Positions 12,820-25,101 of a DNA stretch of 64,000 nt are shown here, piece after piece; the stretch's first letter is position 1; each line of letters opens with the position of its first letter. The position numbers and the translations under genes were made by a program. A model generated the notes under the pieces. The model saw only the letters and a list, made by a program, of their open reading frames with translations, did no database searches and was not told the DNA's origin. The DNA comes from Quillaja saponaria (taxonomy: Eukaryota > Streptophyta > Magnoliopsida > Fabales > Quillajaceae): the NCBI GenBank assembly GCA_029379385.1, contig CM055617.1, positions 9,920,001-9,984,000 on the forward strand, written 5' to 3'.

Positions 12820-13113
12820 TAAAAAGGTGATTCTAAAACAAAGGGTAAATTCAGAAAATCCAAAGTTAGAGCTGCTAGCTATGACAAACTCTTCCACCAG
12901 AGGTGGATTTCTTGAATTTACAGAGCTTGAGAGGAGAAGAAGAAGAAAGAGAGAGACAAAAGGCTTTTAGCCAATTCATTCAATATTCAACATAATCCTT
13001 GATTACAAGCCTAATTGATTTATATAGCCTAACAACGGCTATCAAACTACAAAACTACCCTCAAGTCCTATCAAAACACCAAACTACCCTTAAGCCCAAA
13101 TTTACCAATAACA
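12820..13113 (-). repeat. 5' LTR of the minus-strand retroelement
   Basis: Partner of 11196-11493. On the minus strand it precedes the primer-binding-like site. The two LTRs differ at many positions, so the insertion is not recent. Confidence 0.8.
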
Positions 13114-14098
13114 ATTTTTTTATATTGCAGTATAGTGATATTGAAATTCCAGATTTCCAACTTGAGGTCTCATTCAAATTCTATTATCTTACTTGAATTA
13201 TCGAAGTAGATTTGTTTTAAAAAATGTAGATTAAAGAGTTGGATTTATGAAAAAGTGTTAAAACTTTAGAATTCCAACTTAGATGTATCCAATTCACTCC
13301 TAGGCACTTCACTGAAATAAGAAAGAATTGATCTCACGAGAAATTGAAGGATTACCATCAATTTATTGTTTGTTTTGTATTTATTTCTGTCCCTTCTTTT
13401 TTTTTTATTCTTTGGTTTTTTTAGCCAACGTTCATAAGTTAGAAAATTCAAGTTTATTTTTAATAAATTTGTCGGAAAAAAATTCCATGTATGTATAAGG
13501 AAAATACAATATAATAACATTTCTTATCCCAAATTTTCAAAATACTTGTAAGAAGAAAGAAAGAAATTTTATGAATACAAATGCATGTACCATATTTGTA
13601 AAAGCTATTTTTCATGGCATAATTGAAAATAAAATCTTGAATTAAGATTTATTCATTGATTTATGACTTAATAGACATTTTATAATAAATAGTTGTCACT
13701 TCAACAACAATTAATCAACAATTAATGTGTGGATGAAAATTAAACATACATATTACAATAAATTGATCATTATTATAATAATTTAAATATTGATAGTGAT
13801 TGTTAGTATAGATGTGTTACCATATGTGTATTTGTAAATAGATAAAAGTTTAATTGATTTATATATTTATATGTCAATATATATTTTACGGTAATATAAC
13901 GATTTACAGATAAATGAGAGTAGTGATTTTATTTTTTATGATTTACTAACAGTTTGGTAATTATAAATTATTTTTAGTCAAAAGTCAAATACAGTTTTAG
14001 CCTATTTTTTCAAAATTATAATTTAAAAAAAATACATTTATAGCAAAATACAAAATACAAGGCACAATCTTTACATTTTTTTGACAAATATACCCTAA
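13114..14098. other. AT-rich intergenic sequence, no feature seen
   Basis: No coding exon, RNA gene or clear repeat was recognised here. An 84-codon minus-strand frame (13266-13520) has no domain and is probably chance. Confidence 0.6.
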
Positions 14099-14757
14099 GG
14101 TTTGTTTGGAACAAATCAATAAAAGGATTCAATTGAATTCGTTTCATTTAAATTCTTGTTTACTGTTTGAAACAAATCAATGTCTAGATTGATTTCAATT
14201 CGATTGATTTCAATTCAATTTAATTGAATTATATTGTTTAGATTACAAATATAAATATTAAATTTCAGTTCATTTTAATAATTTTACAATATTAACCTTA
14301 ATTTTATATACCACTCTCTTAACCCTCAATTTGTCTCATCAACCCCTTTCTCTCCTCTCTTTATGTGGTTTGCCTACTTATACTTAGTTTGTACAATCCA
14401 TCAATGTAGTACCAGTCCTATATATTGAGTCATCTTAATTCCAAAAACTAAGAAATTCAGTATTGGAGAGGCAGAGAAGAAGAGAACGTGTGTGGTTCAC
14501 AAAACCTTGGAAAGTTCTTGTAAATTTGAAGCTAGCTTAGGGGTATAGTTGTCAATAAATTTTTTAAAATTCAATTGAATTGAATTCCTTACAAATCAGG
14601 TCAATTTTGACAAGAATTCAAAATATTAAAAATCTTTAAAAACATGATTTAGAATAAATTCAATTCTAGTACATTAAGAATTCCAAACACAAGAATTTAT
14701 TAAATTTCATTTGGAATGAATTGAATTCTCAAAAAAATTTAGTTCCAAACATACTCT
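14099..14757. mobile_element. PIF-Harbinger/Tourist-like MITE
   Basis: The left end ggtttgtttggaacaaat pairs with the inverted right end agagtatgtttggaactaaat. TAA flanks both sides (14096-14098 and 14758-14760), the three-base target typical of this superfamily. The inner arms also pair (repeats of the type aattcaattgaatt). No transposase is present. Confidence 0.6.
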
Positions 14758-15149
14758 TAATTTAAAAAAAATATTTTTATGATTCAAAATCATTTTTTTA
14801 ATAAATAACTAAACACAAAACAAATTAGGCTATAATAAATTTTTAATAATTTTTACTAACAAAATTAATTATTTAAAACATTAATTTTCAAACGCTTAAT
14901 CAAATTGGTTCTTAACATAATTTTAGATATGTTGTTAATTTGTTTGTTCCAAATTCTTTTAATTTTTTAATTTTATTATTATTTTTCTTTAGTATAAATT
15001 TATTTAATTAATTAATTATTTATTTTACTAATTAAAAATGTCAAAAAAATATTGCCTCGTGATTTAAATAGACAGGGATTAATTATAATCCCCATAAAAA
15101 AGAAGAAAAATTATTAATAAGTAAACGACGATGCGTATATTAGAGATAG

Positions 15150-15538
15150 AGTGGGGCCCAACAAGAGAGAGAAAACTCAGCTGTCAAGGAAAGCTTTAAA
15201 CGGCGTCACTTTTGCTTTTTTTGATCGATCATCACTACCTGTACCTGTGTTTAGAGAGAGAAAGTAAGAGAGAGAGAGAGACAGTGAAAGAGTACGTTGT
15301 GAGTAAAGCCACACACAGACATAGAGACAGTGAGACACTGCTTTTTCTATCTGCTTTTTCCTTCACCAATTTGCACTACAACCATAACCTCCATAGCCAG
15401 AAGCTTCACTCTCTGCAAGTTTCAAACCACGCGAGCAATTTTCTGTTGTATACCATATAGCGTACAGTACGCACATTGTTGAATCGATTAGTATAATGTT
15501 TGCCTTAGAGTTATCAGATCTACGTTAAAATTCCATCA
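15150..15538 (+). promoter_or_regulatory. RopGEF promoter and 5' leader with GA repeat
   Basis: A purine-rich GA microsatellite at about 15253-15282, then a pyrimidine-rich leader, precede the ATG at 15539. The stretch 14758-15150 before it is AT-rich with no feature. The transcription start was not resolved. Confidence 0.5.
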
Positions 15539-18342
15539 ATGGGTAGCGTTTCTTCTGAAGATGGCTCCTCCGACCAGCAGAGTGAGCGTTGTGGAAGTAG
15601 CTATAGCATGAGTGCTGATGTGAGTGAGTCCGAAAGTTGTAGTAGCTTTTCATGTCGGCGTTTTGATGCTGAAGGTGCGTCTGGTTCTATGACGTCATCA
15701 CCTCGTCCGATCACCGCCGGTCATTTTAACTTCCGTCCGCCACAGTTTATGCTGCCGGTGATTGGTGGGAAGGATGTGGTGGGTTGGGATGACAAGTCTC
15801 AGAAATCAGAGAGTGATTTATCTGGTGCTCAGTTAATTCTTATTTCGTTTGATTTCTGAGTTCATTTATTTGATTTTAGGCAGGGAATTTCTTTATTGAT
15901 TATCCTTGAAATTTTTCTTTCTAAAAATGTCTCATCAAATCAGAGGTTGATATGATGATGGAGAAATTTGCTAAGCTGCTTCTTGGTGAAGACATGTCTG
16001 GAGGAGGGAAAGGAGTGTGTACTGCTCTTGCCATCTCAAACGCCATCACAAATCTTTCTGGTTGGTCTGTGTGTGTGTGTGTGTGTGTGTGAGATAAATG
16101 TGTTTATGTATGTAAAACTTTATATGAATGTTTTATGTTTTATCTGGGTCTAAAGTACTGTAATTTTGATTGAAACGGCAGCGACTGTATTTGGTGAGTT
16201 ATGGAGATTAGAACCTCTATCACCACAGAAAAAGGCAATGTGGCTTAGAGAAATGGAATGGCTCTTATCTGTAAGTGATTCTATTGTGGAGCTTGAACCT
16301 TCAATACAAGAGTTCCCTGGTGGTGGCACATATGAAGTCATGGCTACTCGCCAGCGGTCTGATCTGCACATGAATCTCCCTGCTCTGAAGAAACTCGACG
16401 CAATGCTGGTTAGTATGCTTGACGGGTTTAATGATACTGAATTCTCGTATGTTGATAGGGGAATAAGAGTGGGTGACTCCAAGGATTGTGATGCATACAT
16501 GCCTGGTGGCAGGCCTTCAATTAGGCAGGAAGAGAAGTGGTGGCTGCCCTATCCCAAGGTCCCCTCAAATGGGTTGTCTGAGGATGCAAGAAAGAGGTTG
16601 CAGAAGTGCCGTGACTGCACAAATCAGATACTAAAGGCAGCCTTGGCAATTAATAGTTTTGTGCTTTCTGAGATGGAAATCCCCGGTGCACACTTGGAAA
16701 CCTTGCCTAAGGTGTGGGTTTTAATGTCTGTTCATTTATAATTTAAATATGAAGCAGCCTTATTGTTAACCAAGTTAGGATGTTAGGCATGTTCCCCAAT
16801 TTGGTTTGGTTTTACTATCATGAAATATATGATTATCACTACGTATCATACTAGTGACTGCTTCTACCTTCAGTGTGTTCAACAAAGAACTAGTGAACGA
16901 TATTATATACATAAGTGAAAGAGCATAATAATCAATTATTTATATTAGAAATGTACAATTTCTGTATTGAACATATCAATATAATTGTTGTTTTATATTC
17001 CATTTAATGCAGAGTGGAAAAGCTAGTCTAGGTGATATTATCTATCGCCACATAAATGCTGACCAGTTCTCATCTGAGTGTCTCCTTGATTGCCTGGATC
17101 TGTCATCAGAGCATCACACTCTGGACATAGCTAATAGAATTGAGGCAGCTGTGCATGTCTGGAAGCAGAAGGAGCAGAAAAAGAATCCAAGTTCAATGAA
17201 ACCTAGACGTTCATCTTGGGGGGGCAAGGTGAAGGGTCTTGTTGCTGACAGTGAGAAGAATCATTTTCTGGCTCAACGAGCAGAGACCCTCCTACAGAGC
17301 CTGAAGCTACGTTTTCCTGGCCTCCCACAGACTGCACTGGATATGACAAAAATACAATATAACAAGGTGCATTTTCTTGATCCCATTTGTGACCGTATCT
17401 AATAATACTAAATACTGATTGAAATGCATTGTGTTCTACTCTTTTGTGGTGTCTGTTAAAATTTCTAATGCTAGATGCCTGTTTTGGATGACATAAAGAA
17501 ATTGGTTTAGTGAAAGTAGGAGACTCAGTTAATACACCTTGGTGGTTCCTTCTACCAGTTACATGTTCAAACTGAACAGTCTAGTGCATGTGATATTCTT
17601 GCCAGTTTCAGCTTCCTTCCCATAGAATAGACCAGGATATCACACAGAATTCCTAGATGAAATATTTACTTGAAAAAATGATAGGAGTTTCTTTACTAAG
17701 TTTTAGAAATATACTGGAGTTCCTTTAATAATGGCAATTCATATGATATAGCACTAGTTTTTATGGGAAGTTCATTGCTTATGAATGAGATATGGATTTG
17801 GGCTGTGATTTTGGCTCACTTAGCTTCTCTGTAGACCATCAACTATCTGAGTCTTCTCTAGCCATGCTCTTCTGCTGTAGTGCTGGAGCTGGTCTGTCAA
17901 TAATGTACAATTACAGAAAATGCAGACTTCTTTCATTGGCTGTGCTGCTGTGGGTTTTAGAAGAAAATAGTTTTTCAACAAGCTTATTACGCTTTTCTTG
18001 CAGGATGTAGGCCAATCGATTCTTGAAAGTTATTCAAGAGTGACGGAGAGCTTGGCCTTCAACATAATGGCCAGGATTGATGATGTCCTTTATGTAGATG
18101 ATGCTACAAAGCGATGTGCTGTTGCAGATTCTGTCTCTCTTTTTGGCAGGGGAGGTCTGGGTGGTTTACCCATCCAGAAGAGAATGTCTCCAAGCCCCTT
18201 TTCAATTAAACATATGCCGTATGCCTCTCCATTTGCAACTCCAACCTTCTGTTCCTCTCCTCCTGTTATTGGAAGCCCAAGAAGATCACCTATAAAGAGG
18301 AATTCTCAAAAGGAGATAAAAAAAAACGGACATGAAGTCTGA
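15539..18342 (+). CDS. Rop guanine nucleotide exchange factor (PRONE domain)
   Basis: Five exons, 15539-15824, 15944-16060, 16182-16711, 17013-17366 and 18004-18342, join in frame to 541 residues. RopGEFs load GTP on plant Rho (ROP) GTPases at the plasma membrane, downstream of receptor-like kinases in polar growth. The N-terminal 95 residues are Ser-rich and variable. The PRONE domain runs from about residue 96 ([17 protein letters not shown]) to about 460. It includes [13 protein letters not shown], the WW motif [11 protein letters not shown] near residue 254, and [10 protein letters not shown]. The C-terminal regulatory tail (about 460-541) is Ser/Pro-rich with [16 protein letters not shown] and then stops early. 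Downstream sequence still encodes the expected end in another frame after an A9 run (18318-18326). Intron 2 holds a (GT)n run. Closest to the RopGEF1/7 group by recall; no number assigned. Confidence 0.93.
16069..16091 (+). repeat. (GT)n microsatellite in RopGEF intron 2
   Basis: A run of GT dinucleotides begins about eight bases inside the intron, close to the donor at 16060/16061. A strong GU context follows the rather weak donor GTTGGT. Confidence 0.95.
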
Positions 18343-18441
18343 AAAATCTCTCCTAGATGATATTGAGAGGGTGTTCTCATATGCTGGAAACCTCAGTGGC
18401 GAAGAGTTTCTGGTGATGCTCCAGAGAGACTGAGTTCTTAA
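18343..18441 (+). pseudogene. Out-of-frame relic of the RopGEF C-terminus
   Basis: Removing one A from the 18318-18326 run would let translation continue as [19 protein letters not shown] and end NLSGEE.. at a TGA at 18431-18433. A further one-base shift near 18396 gives RRVSGDAPERLSS and TAA at 18439-18441. That reading looks like the usual acidic and basic end of the family. So there are two small indels relative to an intact ancestor, or sequencing errors at the homopolymer. Confidence 0.7.
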
Positions 18442-19519
18442 TTTGCAACGAGACACTGCCTTGTATGTCACCAATCATCATTGCTGGACAAGGAAAGCTA
18501 GTTTTGAAAGCCTTAAGGTGGTTGTAGATGAGAGAAAATGGAGGGTTTATGTCTGTATATTCTTAGGAAATGGGAGTAGAATGATTTAAGGAGTTCTGAT
18601 AGTGGCTTTCATAGGTTACTAGGTGAAGGAATATTATTTCAGTGCTATTTCTAAAACTAGAAAATCTGCTGGCAAGTAAAATCTTGGAGGCAGATCCATG
18701 ATGCATTATATATTACTGACTGTTGTTGAATATAGTGCTCTCATATTCATTCCTTCAGATTCGACATTACACATAAATCTGACATGATTACAGACACGTC
18801 AAAATGGAACAAGCTTGTCCTACCCCTAATTACTTAACGAAAATGGGAGGGAGTGGTTTGCCAGATCACTCTTGAACATGTAGCTTAGATTAGCTAGTTT
18901 GCCAGATTAACATACTCATTAATATGTTTACTAGATTTGTTTTTGGTACATTAGGAATAGAACTCGGTATTGAGAGTAATTTGGGATGGGTGAATAGGTA
19001 TTAATTGTTTGAGTTAAACTATATGTTTCTTGGATAGCAAATATTAATATAGTTTTAATTTATTAAAAAAATTAATTGTTTTGAGAAGCTAAAATTTATA
19101 AACCGTAAATAAATAAGATTATAAGTAATATTGATATTATTGACACATGCTAACCTTTTATTTTCTAACAGTATAAATCTTTTAGAGTCAAGTCAAATTA
19201 GAAGTTGGTGTTCAAGAATATTAGCTTTCAAACATTATTGTTTTGCCTTAAGATAAACATATTATTATATATTTTGGTGTCTTTTCATTCTAAAAAAAAA
19301 TTAAAAATAAAAATTCTATTAGGACATAACTGAAAGTAAGACTGAAAGTCATGGGATCAAAACAATATTTTTGCAAATTGTTTCAATCGAAATTAGAGTC
19401 CATTTTTTTTGCAGAAGGAAAAAGAAATAGTATAGAACAAACGCCACAGCTCCTTCTTCTAGGGGTCTGGAGTCGTGTCTGACAATCATCGAAGTCTCTC
19501 TCTGCTCTGCTTGGGAACA
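18442..19519. other. RopGEF 3' UTR, AT-rich spacer and GRXS17 leader
   Basis: The first few hundred bases are probably the RopGEF 3' UTR. The rest is AT-rich with no recognised feature until the short leader before the ATG at 19520. Confidence 0.5.
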
Positions 19520-22500
19520 ATGGGTGGGTCTGTGAAAGACGTACAGTCAAAGTTGGAGCTGGATAACTTGCTTCGCACTGGCGCACCTGTTGTCCTTCAT
19601 TTCTGGGCCACATGGTGTGAAGCTTCCAAGCACATGGACCAAGTCTTTTCCCACCTATCCACCGATTTTCCTTATGCCCATATCTTAAGGGTTTGAATAA
19701 TCCCTAGTTCCATTGATTCCTGTTTGTTCAAATTCTGTTTCTAATTTTGATCTTTTTGTATTGCTCATATAAATTGTAGGTTGAAGCTGAAGAGCAACCT
19801 GTGATATCCGAGGCTCATTCAGTTTCTGCCGTTCCTTACTTTGTCTTCTTTAAGGTATATATATATATATATATATATATTTAATTTGCATGAAGTTATG
19901 AAGTTGTCGCTGAATATTAGTATTTAGTTCTAATTGCTACTTGGTCGAAGGAATTATAGTGGTCAGTTTATAAGCACCTTGTTACCCCCATACCTTTGCA
20001 CATTCCGTTTTAGAGGCCTTCTTTGGAGGCACAGGAGCTGATATGTGGTGGTTTCTGCACAAAATTCAGAGCTTAGATATAAATTGATAAAGCTAATCTC
20101 GAAATTTAGTGTTTATATCAAAATATCCCATCTTGGGTTTTTAAGCATAACAGTGGATTGGTGCCGTCGAATATACTTAGAGCATTGTGTCTTTATCACA
20201 GAGGTCCATTTTTCTGGGTACTGCAATTATTATACTTTTTTAGCACATGGCGTATAATCATGAAATACTGGCAGTGACAGAATGGATAATAAAAGAAATA
20301 TGAAATGGTGGGTTGTATAACTCCGTATATTGTTACAATGATCGAAGATTTTTGGTTGATCAGATGGGATGCTGATTAGTAGAATTTATGATCAATAAAC
20401 TGTAAAAGGACATGTTGGTGAAACTTTTTTGACCTTGTTGGTATCTAGTGAGTTCCAGAATTAATGTTGTTTTATCATCAAGGAGGTGAAACAGATTGAT
20501 GGAATGTAATGACACTGATTTAAACATGAAGTTGCATTTAGTCTTATCAGTTTGAGGGACAACCTATAATAAATTTTCATTTACCCTTTCTCTACAAACT
20601 TGAGATGTTCAAGTAACATACCATATAGTTGTTGACATATTTAATTTTGTTTAAAAGAGCTGTTACCATGTTCCTATCTAAGTATTGCTGGATATGCAAT
20701 TTATACGTATAGATTAGAAGTCACCCTTAGCCTAGATTTACGGAGGCTAAATGTAAGGAAGAAAGAAATGCTTGGATTGGCATGTTGGTTAGTGTATTAC
20801 ATTAGCACCGGGTCATTGTTTGTAGAAAGAGATTAACAACTCTAAAGGAATTTAGTTTTAGTAAGAAAGATTTTCAACTTCACCTAAGGGAAGCTTGATA
20901 AGGAAACATTGAACTCTAGACAGTAGTTAATAAGGCACAAGTTTTGTTCTTGAAATAATGAGAAACAACATGAAAGTATAGTTGATAATTAGGTAAAAAT
21001 GAAAGGATTATTTGTCCTGTTTAGTGTAGAAACTGTGTCCGCATTATAATTTTATGTTCAAATGTGTTATACGCTAATCAAATATTGGAAAATAAGATTT
21101 TCCAAATAAATGTATTTTAATGAATCTTGAAAACACCAAAAAGAATGTCTCATTTGATAAACAGTATTCCAAAACTTGAAATAAAAACTTAACCGTGTAA
21201 AAATGCATTTAGGTACTCTTCAACATAATTTCCTGGAGATGGAAATGTTTTTCATAAACGAAACAAGGCCTTGATGACTTAGCATAGTTGGCATTTATCA
21301 TTTGATAGGTGTAAAGACAGAAAATTTTGAAAAGAAATAAATAATAGATAGGGAAGGCATCTTGTACCTTTTTGCTTGTTCAAAGTGATTGCAAGCTCTC
21401 CAGAAATAATCTTTATGGGATCAACTTCGAGCTATATTCAAAGATGACAATTGTTGCTTGGGGCTTGGGCAATGGCATGCGATAAAGGTATCAAGTGCAC
21501 TAGCTGCTGGTTTAAGTGTGGCTTTATTTAATGCAAGATGTAAAATTGTTCACCTCTGTTTATGAATGGTACAATATTAGTTGAAAAAGTATTATCTGTT
21601 TTGCTTGCCATGAAGCTCTTGAGTAATGTTAAGACTGTAAGTTTGTTACATATAAAAAATAAAAAGAGCTCTAATTGTGTTATTTGCACATTAATGTGAA
21701 TGGAAGATACAGCTCATGCATGGTTCTCTCTCTCTTAGCTAATGAATATTAAACCCCGGTTGGGTTAATATCTGGCATAAATGGGATATGTGATTTTTAA
21801 AGAGGTTTCACTACTGGCAATTTATCTTCTCTGTTATTTAGCTTAGAGATACAGTTTCATGATTGATAAGTTTGAATGATTTCATGGCGTTGCTGCAGTA
21901 TCATAGACATTTCTTTTCTTTTATATCTTGTACATTTCACCCTTGTTCATACAACTGATTCTGTTTTGAAATTTAATGGTAACTATTAAACTCTCATGAT
22001 TTGTTAATTTTGTTGCCTTTTCTTTTGGCCACCCAGTAAATTGTAGCTTTAATAATCAATCTTCTGCTGTACACTGTTAAACCATTCAATTTAGTACTAG
22101 AACTGAACTTTCAGTATTTGATTAAGAATCATTTTCTTTGTCAGGATGGCAAGGCCACTGATACTTTGGAGGGTGCAGATCCATCAAGTTTGGCCAATAA
22201 GGTAGCTAAAGTTGCTGGAGCGGTTAACCATGGAGAACCTGCTGCTCCCACCAGCCTTGGGATGGTTGCAGGACCCACTATACTAGAAGCTGTCAAAGAA
22301 TTTGCAAAAGAAAATGGTTCTTCAAAGGTGGAAAACCAAGTGCAACCAGTCCTTAGTGATGCACTGAAAAGAGATTGCAGCAAATAATTGACTCATCCAG
22401 TTATGCTTTTCATGAAAGGAAGCCCTGAAGAGCCGAAATGTGGGTTTAGCCAAAAAGTTGTTGAGGTTTTGAAGGAAGAAAAGGTTAAATTTGGAAGTTT

Positions 22501-23360
22501 TGATATCCTATCAGATAATGAGGCTTGTGAGGGTTTAAAGAGATTCTCTAACTGGCCTACCTTCCCTCAACTCTACTGCAACGGGGAGCTTCTTGGTGGG
22601 TGTGACATAGCAATTGCTATGCACGAGAGTGGCAAATTGCAGGAAGTGTTCAAAGATAATGAAATTGATAATTTAACTTCTGAAGAGGCAAAAGTAACTG
22701 ATCCATTAAATGTTTCTGGTGGCATGACAGAATCTACTGGCTTGAGTGCAACCCTAACCTCTCAGCTGGAAAGTTTGGTAAATTCAAGCCCAGTTGTGCT
22801 GTTCATGAAAGGAAAACCAGATGAAATCGAAGTGTGGCTTCAGCAGGGTTGAAATCCTGCAGCAAGAAAAGGTGACTTTTGGGAGTTTTGACATCCTTTT
22901 TGATGAAAATGTTCGTCAAGGGCTTAAAGTTTATTCAAACTGGTCCAGTTATCCTTGACTATATATTAGGGGCGAGCTTGTTGGTGGATCCGACATCGTG
23001 TTGGAAATGCAGAAGAGTGGAGAACTTAAGAGGATTTTAGATGAGAAAGTGGTTCCTCATAAAGAGACTTTTGGAGATCGTCTGAAGAAATTGATTAGTT
23101 CTTTGCCTGTGATGCTCTTCATGAAGGGTACACCAGATTCTCCTAGATGTAGTTTCAGTTCCAAAGTGGTAAATGCCCTATGAGAGGACGGTGTGAATTT
23201 CGGGTCCTTTGATATATTGACTGATGAAGAAGTGAGGCAGGGATTAAAGTTTTTCTCAAATTGGCCAACCTTTCTCAGCTGTATTACAAAGGTGAGCTGA
23301 TTGGAGGCTGTGATGGAGCTGCAAACTAATGGGGAGCTGAAATTTACTTTGTCTGAATAG
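19520..23360 (+). pseudogene. GRXS17: GRXS17-like monothiol glutaredoxin, disrupted
   Basis: Exons 19520-19690, 19780-19854 and 22145-23360 follow plant GRXS17: an N-terminal thioredoxin-like domain and three monothiol glutaredoxin modules. The thioredoxin-like part is intact (WATWCEASKHMD; VSAVPYFVFFK). Exon 3 is broken. A TAA at 22385-22387 arises from about three missing bases in the linker before module 1 ([16 protein letters not shown] readable). Module 2 has a one-base gain at its KCGFS site and a TGA at 22852. A second TGA replaces Gln near 22957. Module 3 has CSFS for CGFS, TGA for Arg at 23181-23183, a one-base loss in WPTFPQ and a missing block near CDI. In plants GRXS17 binds Fe-S clusters and acts in redox and meristem control. 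As it stands, only a 162-residue thioredoxin-like product is open. Confidence 0.9.
19855..19880 (+). repeat. (TA)n microsatellite at GRXS17 intron 2 donor
   Basis: The donor GTATAT at 19855 runs directly into an uninterrupted TA repeat up to 19880. Confidence 0.9.
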
Positions 23361-25101
23361 GATTGGTATGATTACAAATAATGGGGGACATATAATTTCA
23401 GATCCTAATTCATTCCATGTTGCAATGTGTCTATTAGACATTATTCACATGAATTACGACCATGGATTTGGCTATTGACATTATACATGTGCCAAAAGTT
23501 TACTTTCTATACATCCAATTGAAGTTCCAATATATTGGTAAGATGTGAGAGCTACAAACCTTTTTCTTGTTGCTTAATCGAAGCTATATTTTAAGGTTTA
23601 GATTTGCCTTGCTTATTTGTTTGTATGATCTTGAGTGAGACCAAAATTTAAAGGAAATACATGCCTTTAGTTTAACCAAGCTCCTTGGGCATGGAAGGAA
23701 ATAGATTTTAACAGGGAATAGGAGTCCTTTGGTTCACCAAGAAATTGAAACCCGGTTAAGTTGAAAAACAAAATTGGTAGCCAAGACAGTTTTTTTCCTC
23801 ATTTCCAAATTTTCATGCATGCATAGGAAATAGAATCGGCCATGGATTATCATTCTGGTTGAAAATAGCATTCGGATTTGAGTTTTCAGATAACCACCCG
23901 TTCTCTGGCACAGAAGAGAAACTGCTGATTTTGAGTATTAAGATTATCATTCCAACAATTCTGTTACTGCACGAAATTCTTCCTGCTACACAAGGCAGAT
24001 AACTGATTAGAAGTCGCTCTCCTTTGCTGCTTGTTAGAAAATGGACATTGTGCTAGTAACTAGAGAAAATAGTGAATGCCTTGCCTCTATATATAATGGT
24101 TTCCGTATTAAGCTGTAGTTGAAGAAATTAGTACAATAGCATCCAAAATAACAGGGTTATATAATATTTGTACTTCCCTTCAATAACAGATTATTTATTT
24201 AGCTAATGGCACACAACCTCAATTTTTAAAATGAGAAAAACTTTAAAATGAATTGCTAAAAGGTAAATTAGAAAGTTTGGCCCAAGTTACCTTCAAAAGA
24301 GTACACAATCCACACCACATAAGTTAAAATACTAGTTGGAAGGTACTTAGAAGTTTGTTCTTGTGGGTTATAAACAATACAATCACACTTTTCACAATCA
24401 ATTTGAAACACTATTTTTCAGGTATTACATAAGAAATATGATTTTCCTAAATTGCGCATTTTACCTTAAGTCCTTTAAGCTTTCTTCATTTTGAATAGTC
24501 CATTGACATATGTTGGAAGCTATGAGTTTAATTTTTTGAGTTTTTATATTTCAATATTGTAATGATTTTTTTCAAGGATGTTAATTTATATCGGGATGAG
24601 AATTGAGATGTGGAACCTTTGAAAGTAAACATCACTTATGTAATTCTTAACATTTTGGGCTTTTGAGTTAGTTGCAAATAACTTATTTAACAAAGTAAAA
24701 AAATTCAAATAACTCTATTGATTCTCTCGATATCTTTCATAATTGAGTACATGCAATTTAGATATAGACATTCATTAACTTGTTAATAAATTATTAGTGA
24801 ATACAAGAAACTGTTCAAAAAGTAAGTTTAGCTATTAAGAGAAAAGCTAAACTATAAGTGATTCAACAATAACAATTATATATGTATATATATAGACTAA
24901 AACAAAATATCTAAATAAATATATACACCGGTTGAAAAAACTCTTTTAAGAATTAAATTTCTTTCACAATTTCTTTTCTGAATTGGTGTGCCCATATATT
25001 ACACTTTAGGCAAAACCAAAACTTGTAAAAGAACATGCATTAATTAGCTCCAAGACCATTAAACAACAACATTAATTTCTTCTAATTGCATCCACCATCA
25101 T
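23361..25101. other. Intergenic stretch between GRXS17 pseudogene and HSFB3
   Basis: No gene, RNA or clear repeat seen. The first part may be residual 3' UTR. The last part, next to 25102, is probably the HSFB3 3' UTR on the minus strand. Confidence 0.5.

Larger units (their letters stand above)
11196..13113 (-). mobile_element. Short non-autonomous LTR retrotransposon (gypsy-like derivative)
   Basis: Two direct repeats of about 290 bases bound an interior of about 1.3 kb. Read on the minus strand, a primer-binding-like site GGGTATCAGAAC (12806-12817) follows the first LTR. It matches the usual plant initiator tRNA-Met site (TGGTATCAGAGC). A gag-like start follows. Ahead of the second LTR lies a stretch resembling the end of gypsy pol (atccttaaggacaaggatt) and a purine-rich run (gacggggtaagga). 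Flanks show attt on both sides, possibly an imperfect 5-base target duplication. Protease, reverse transcriptase and integrase are absent. Confidence 0.8.
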
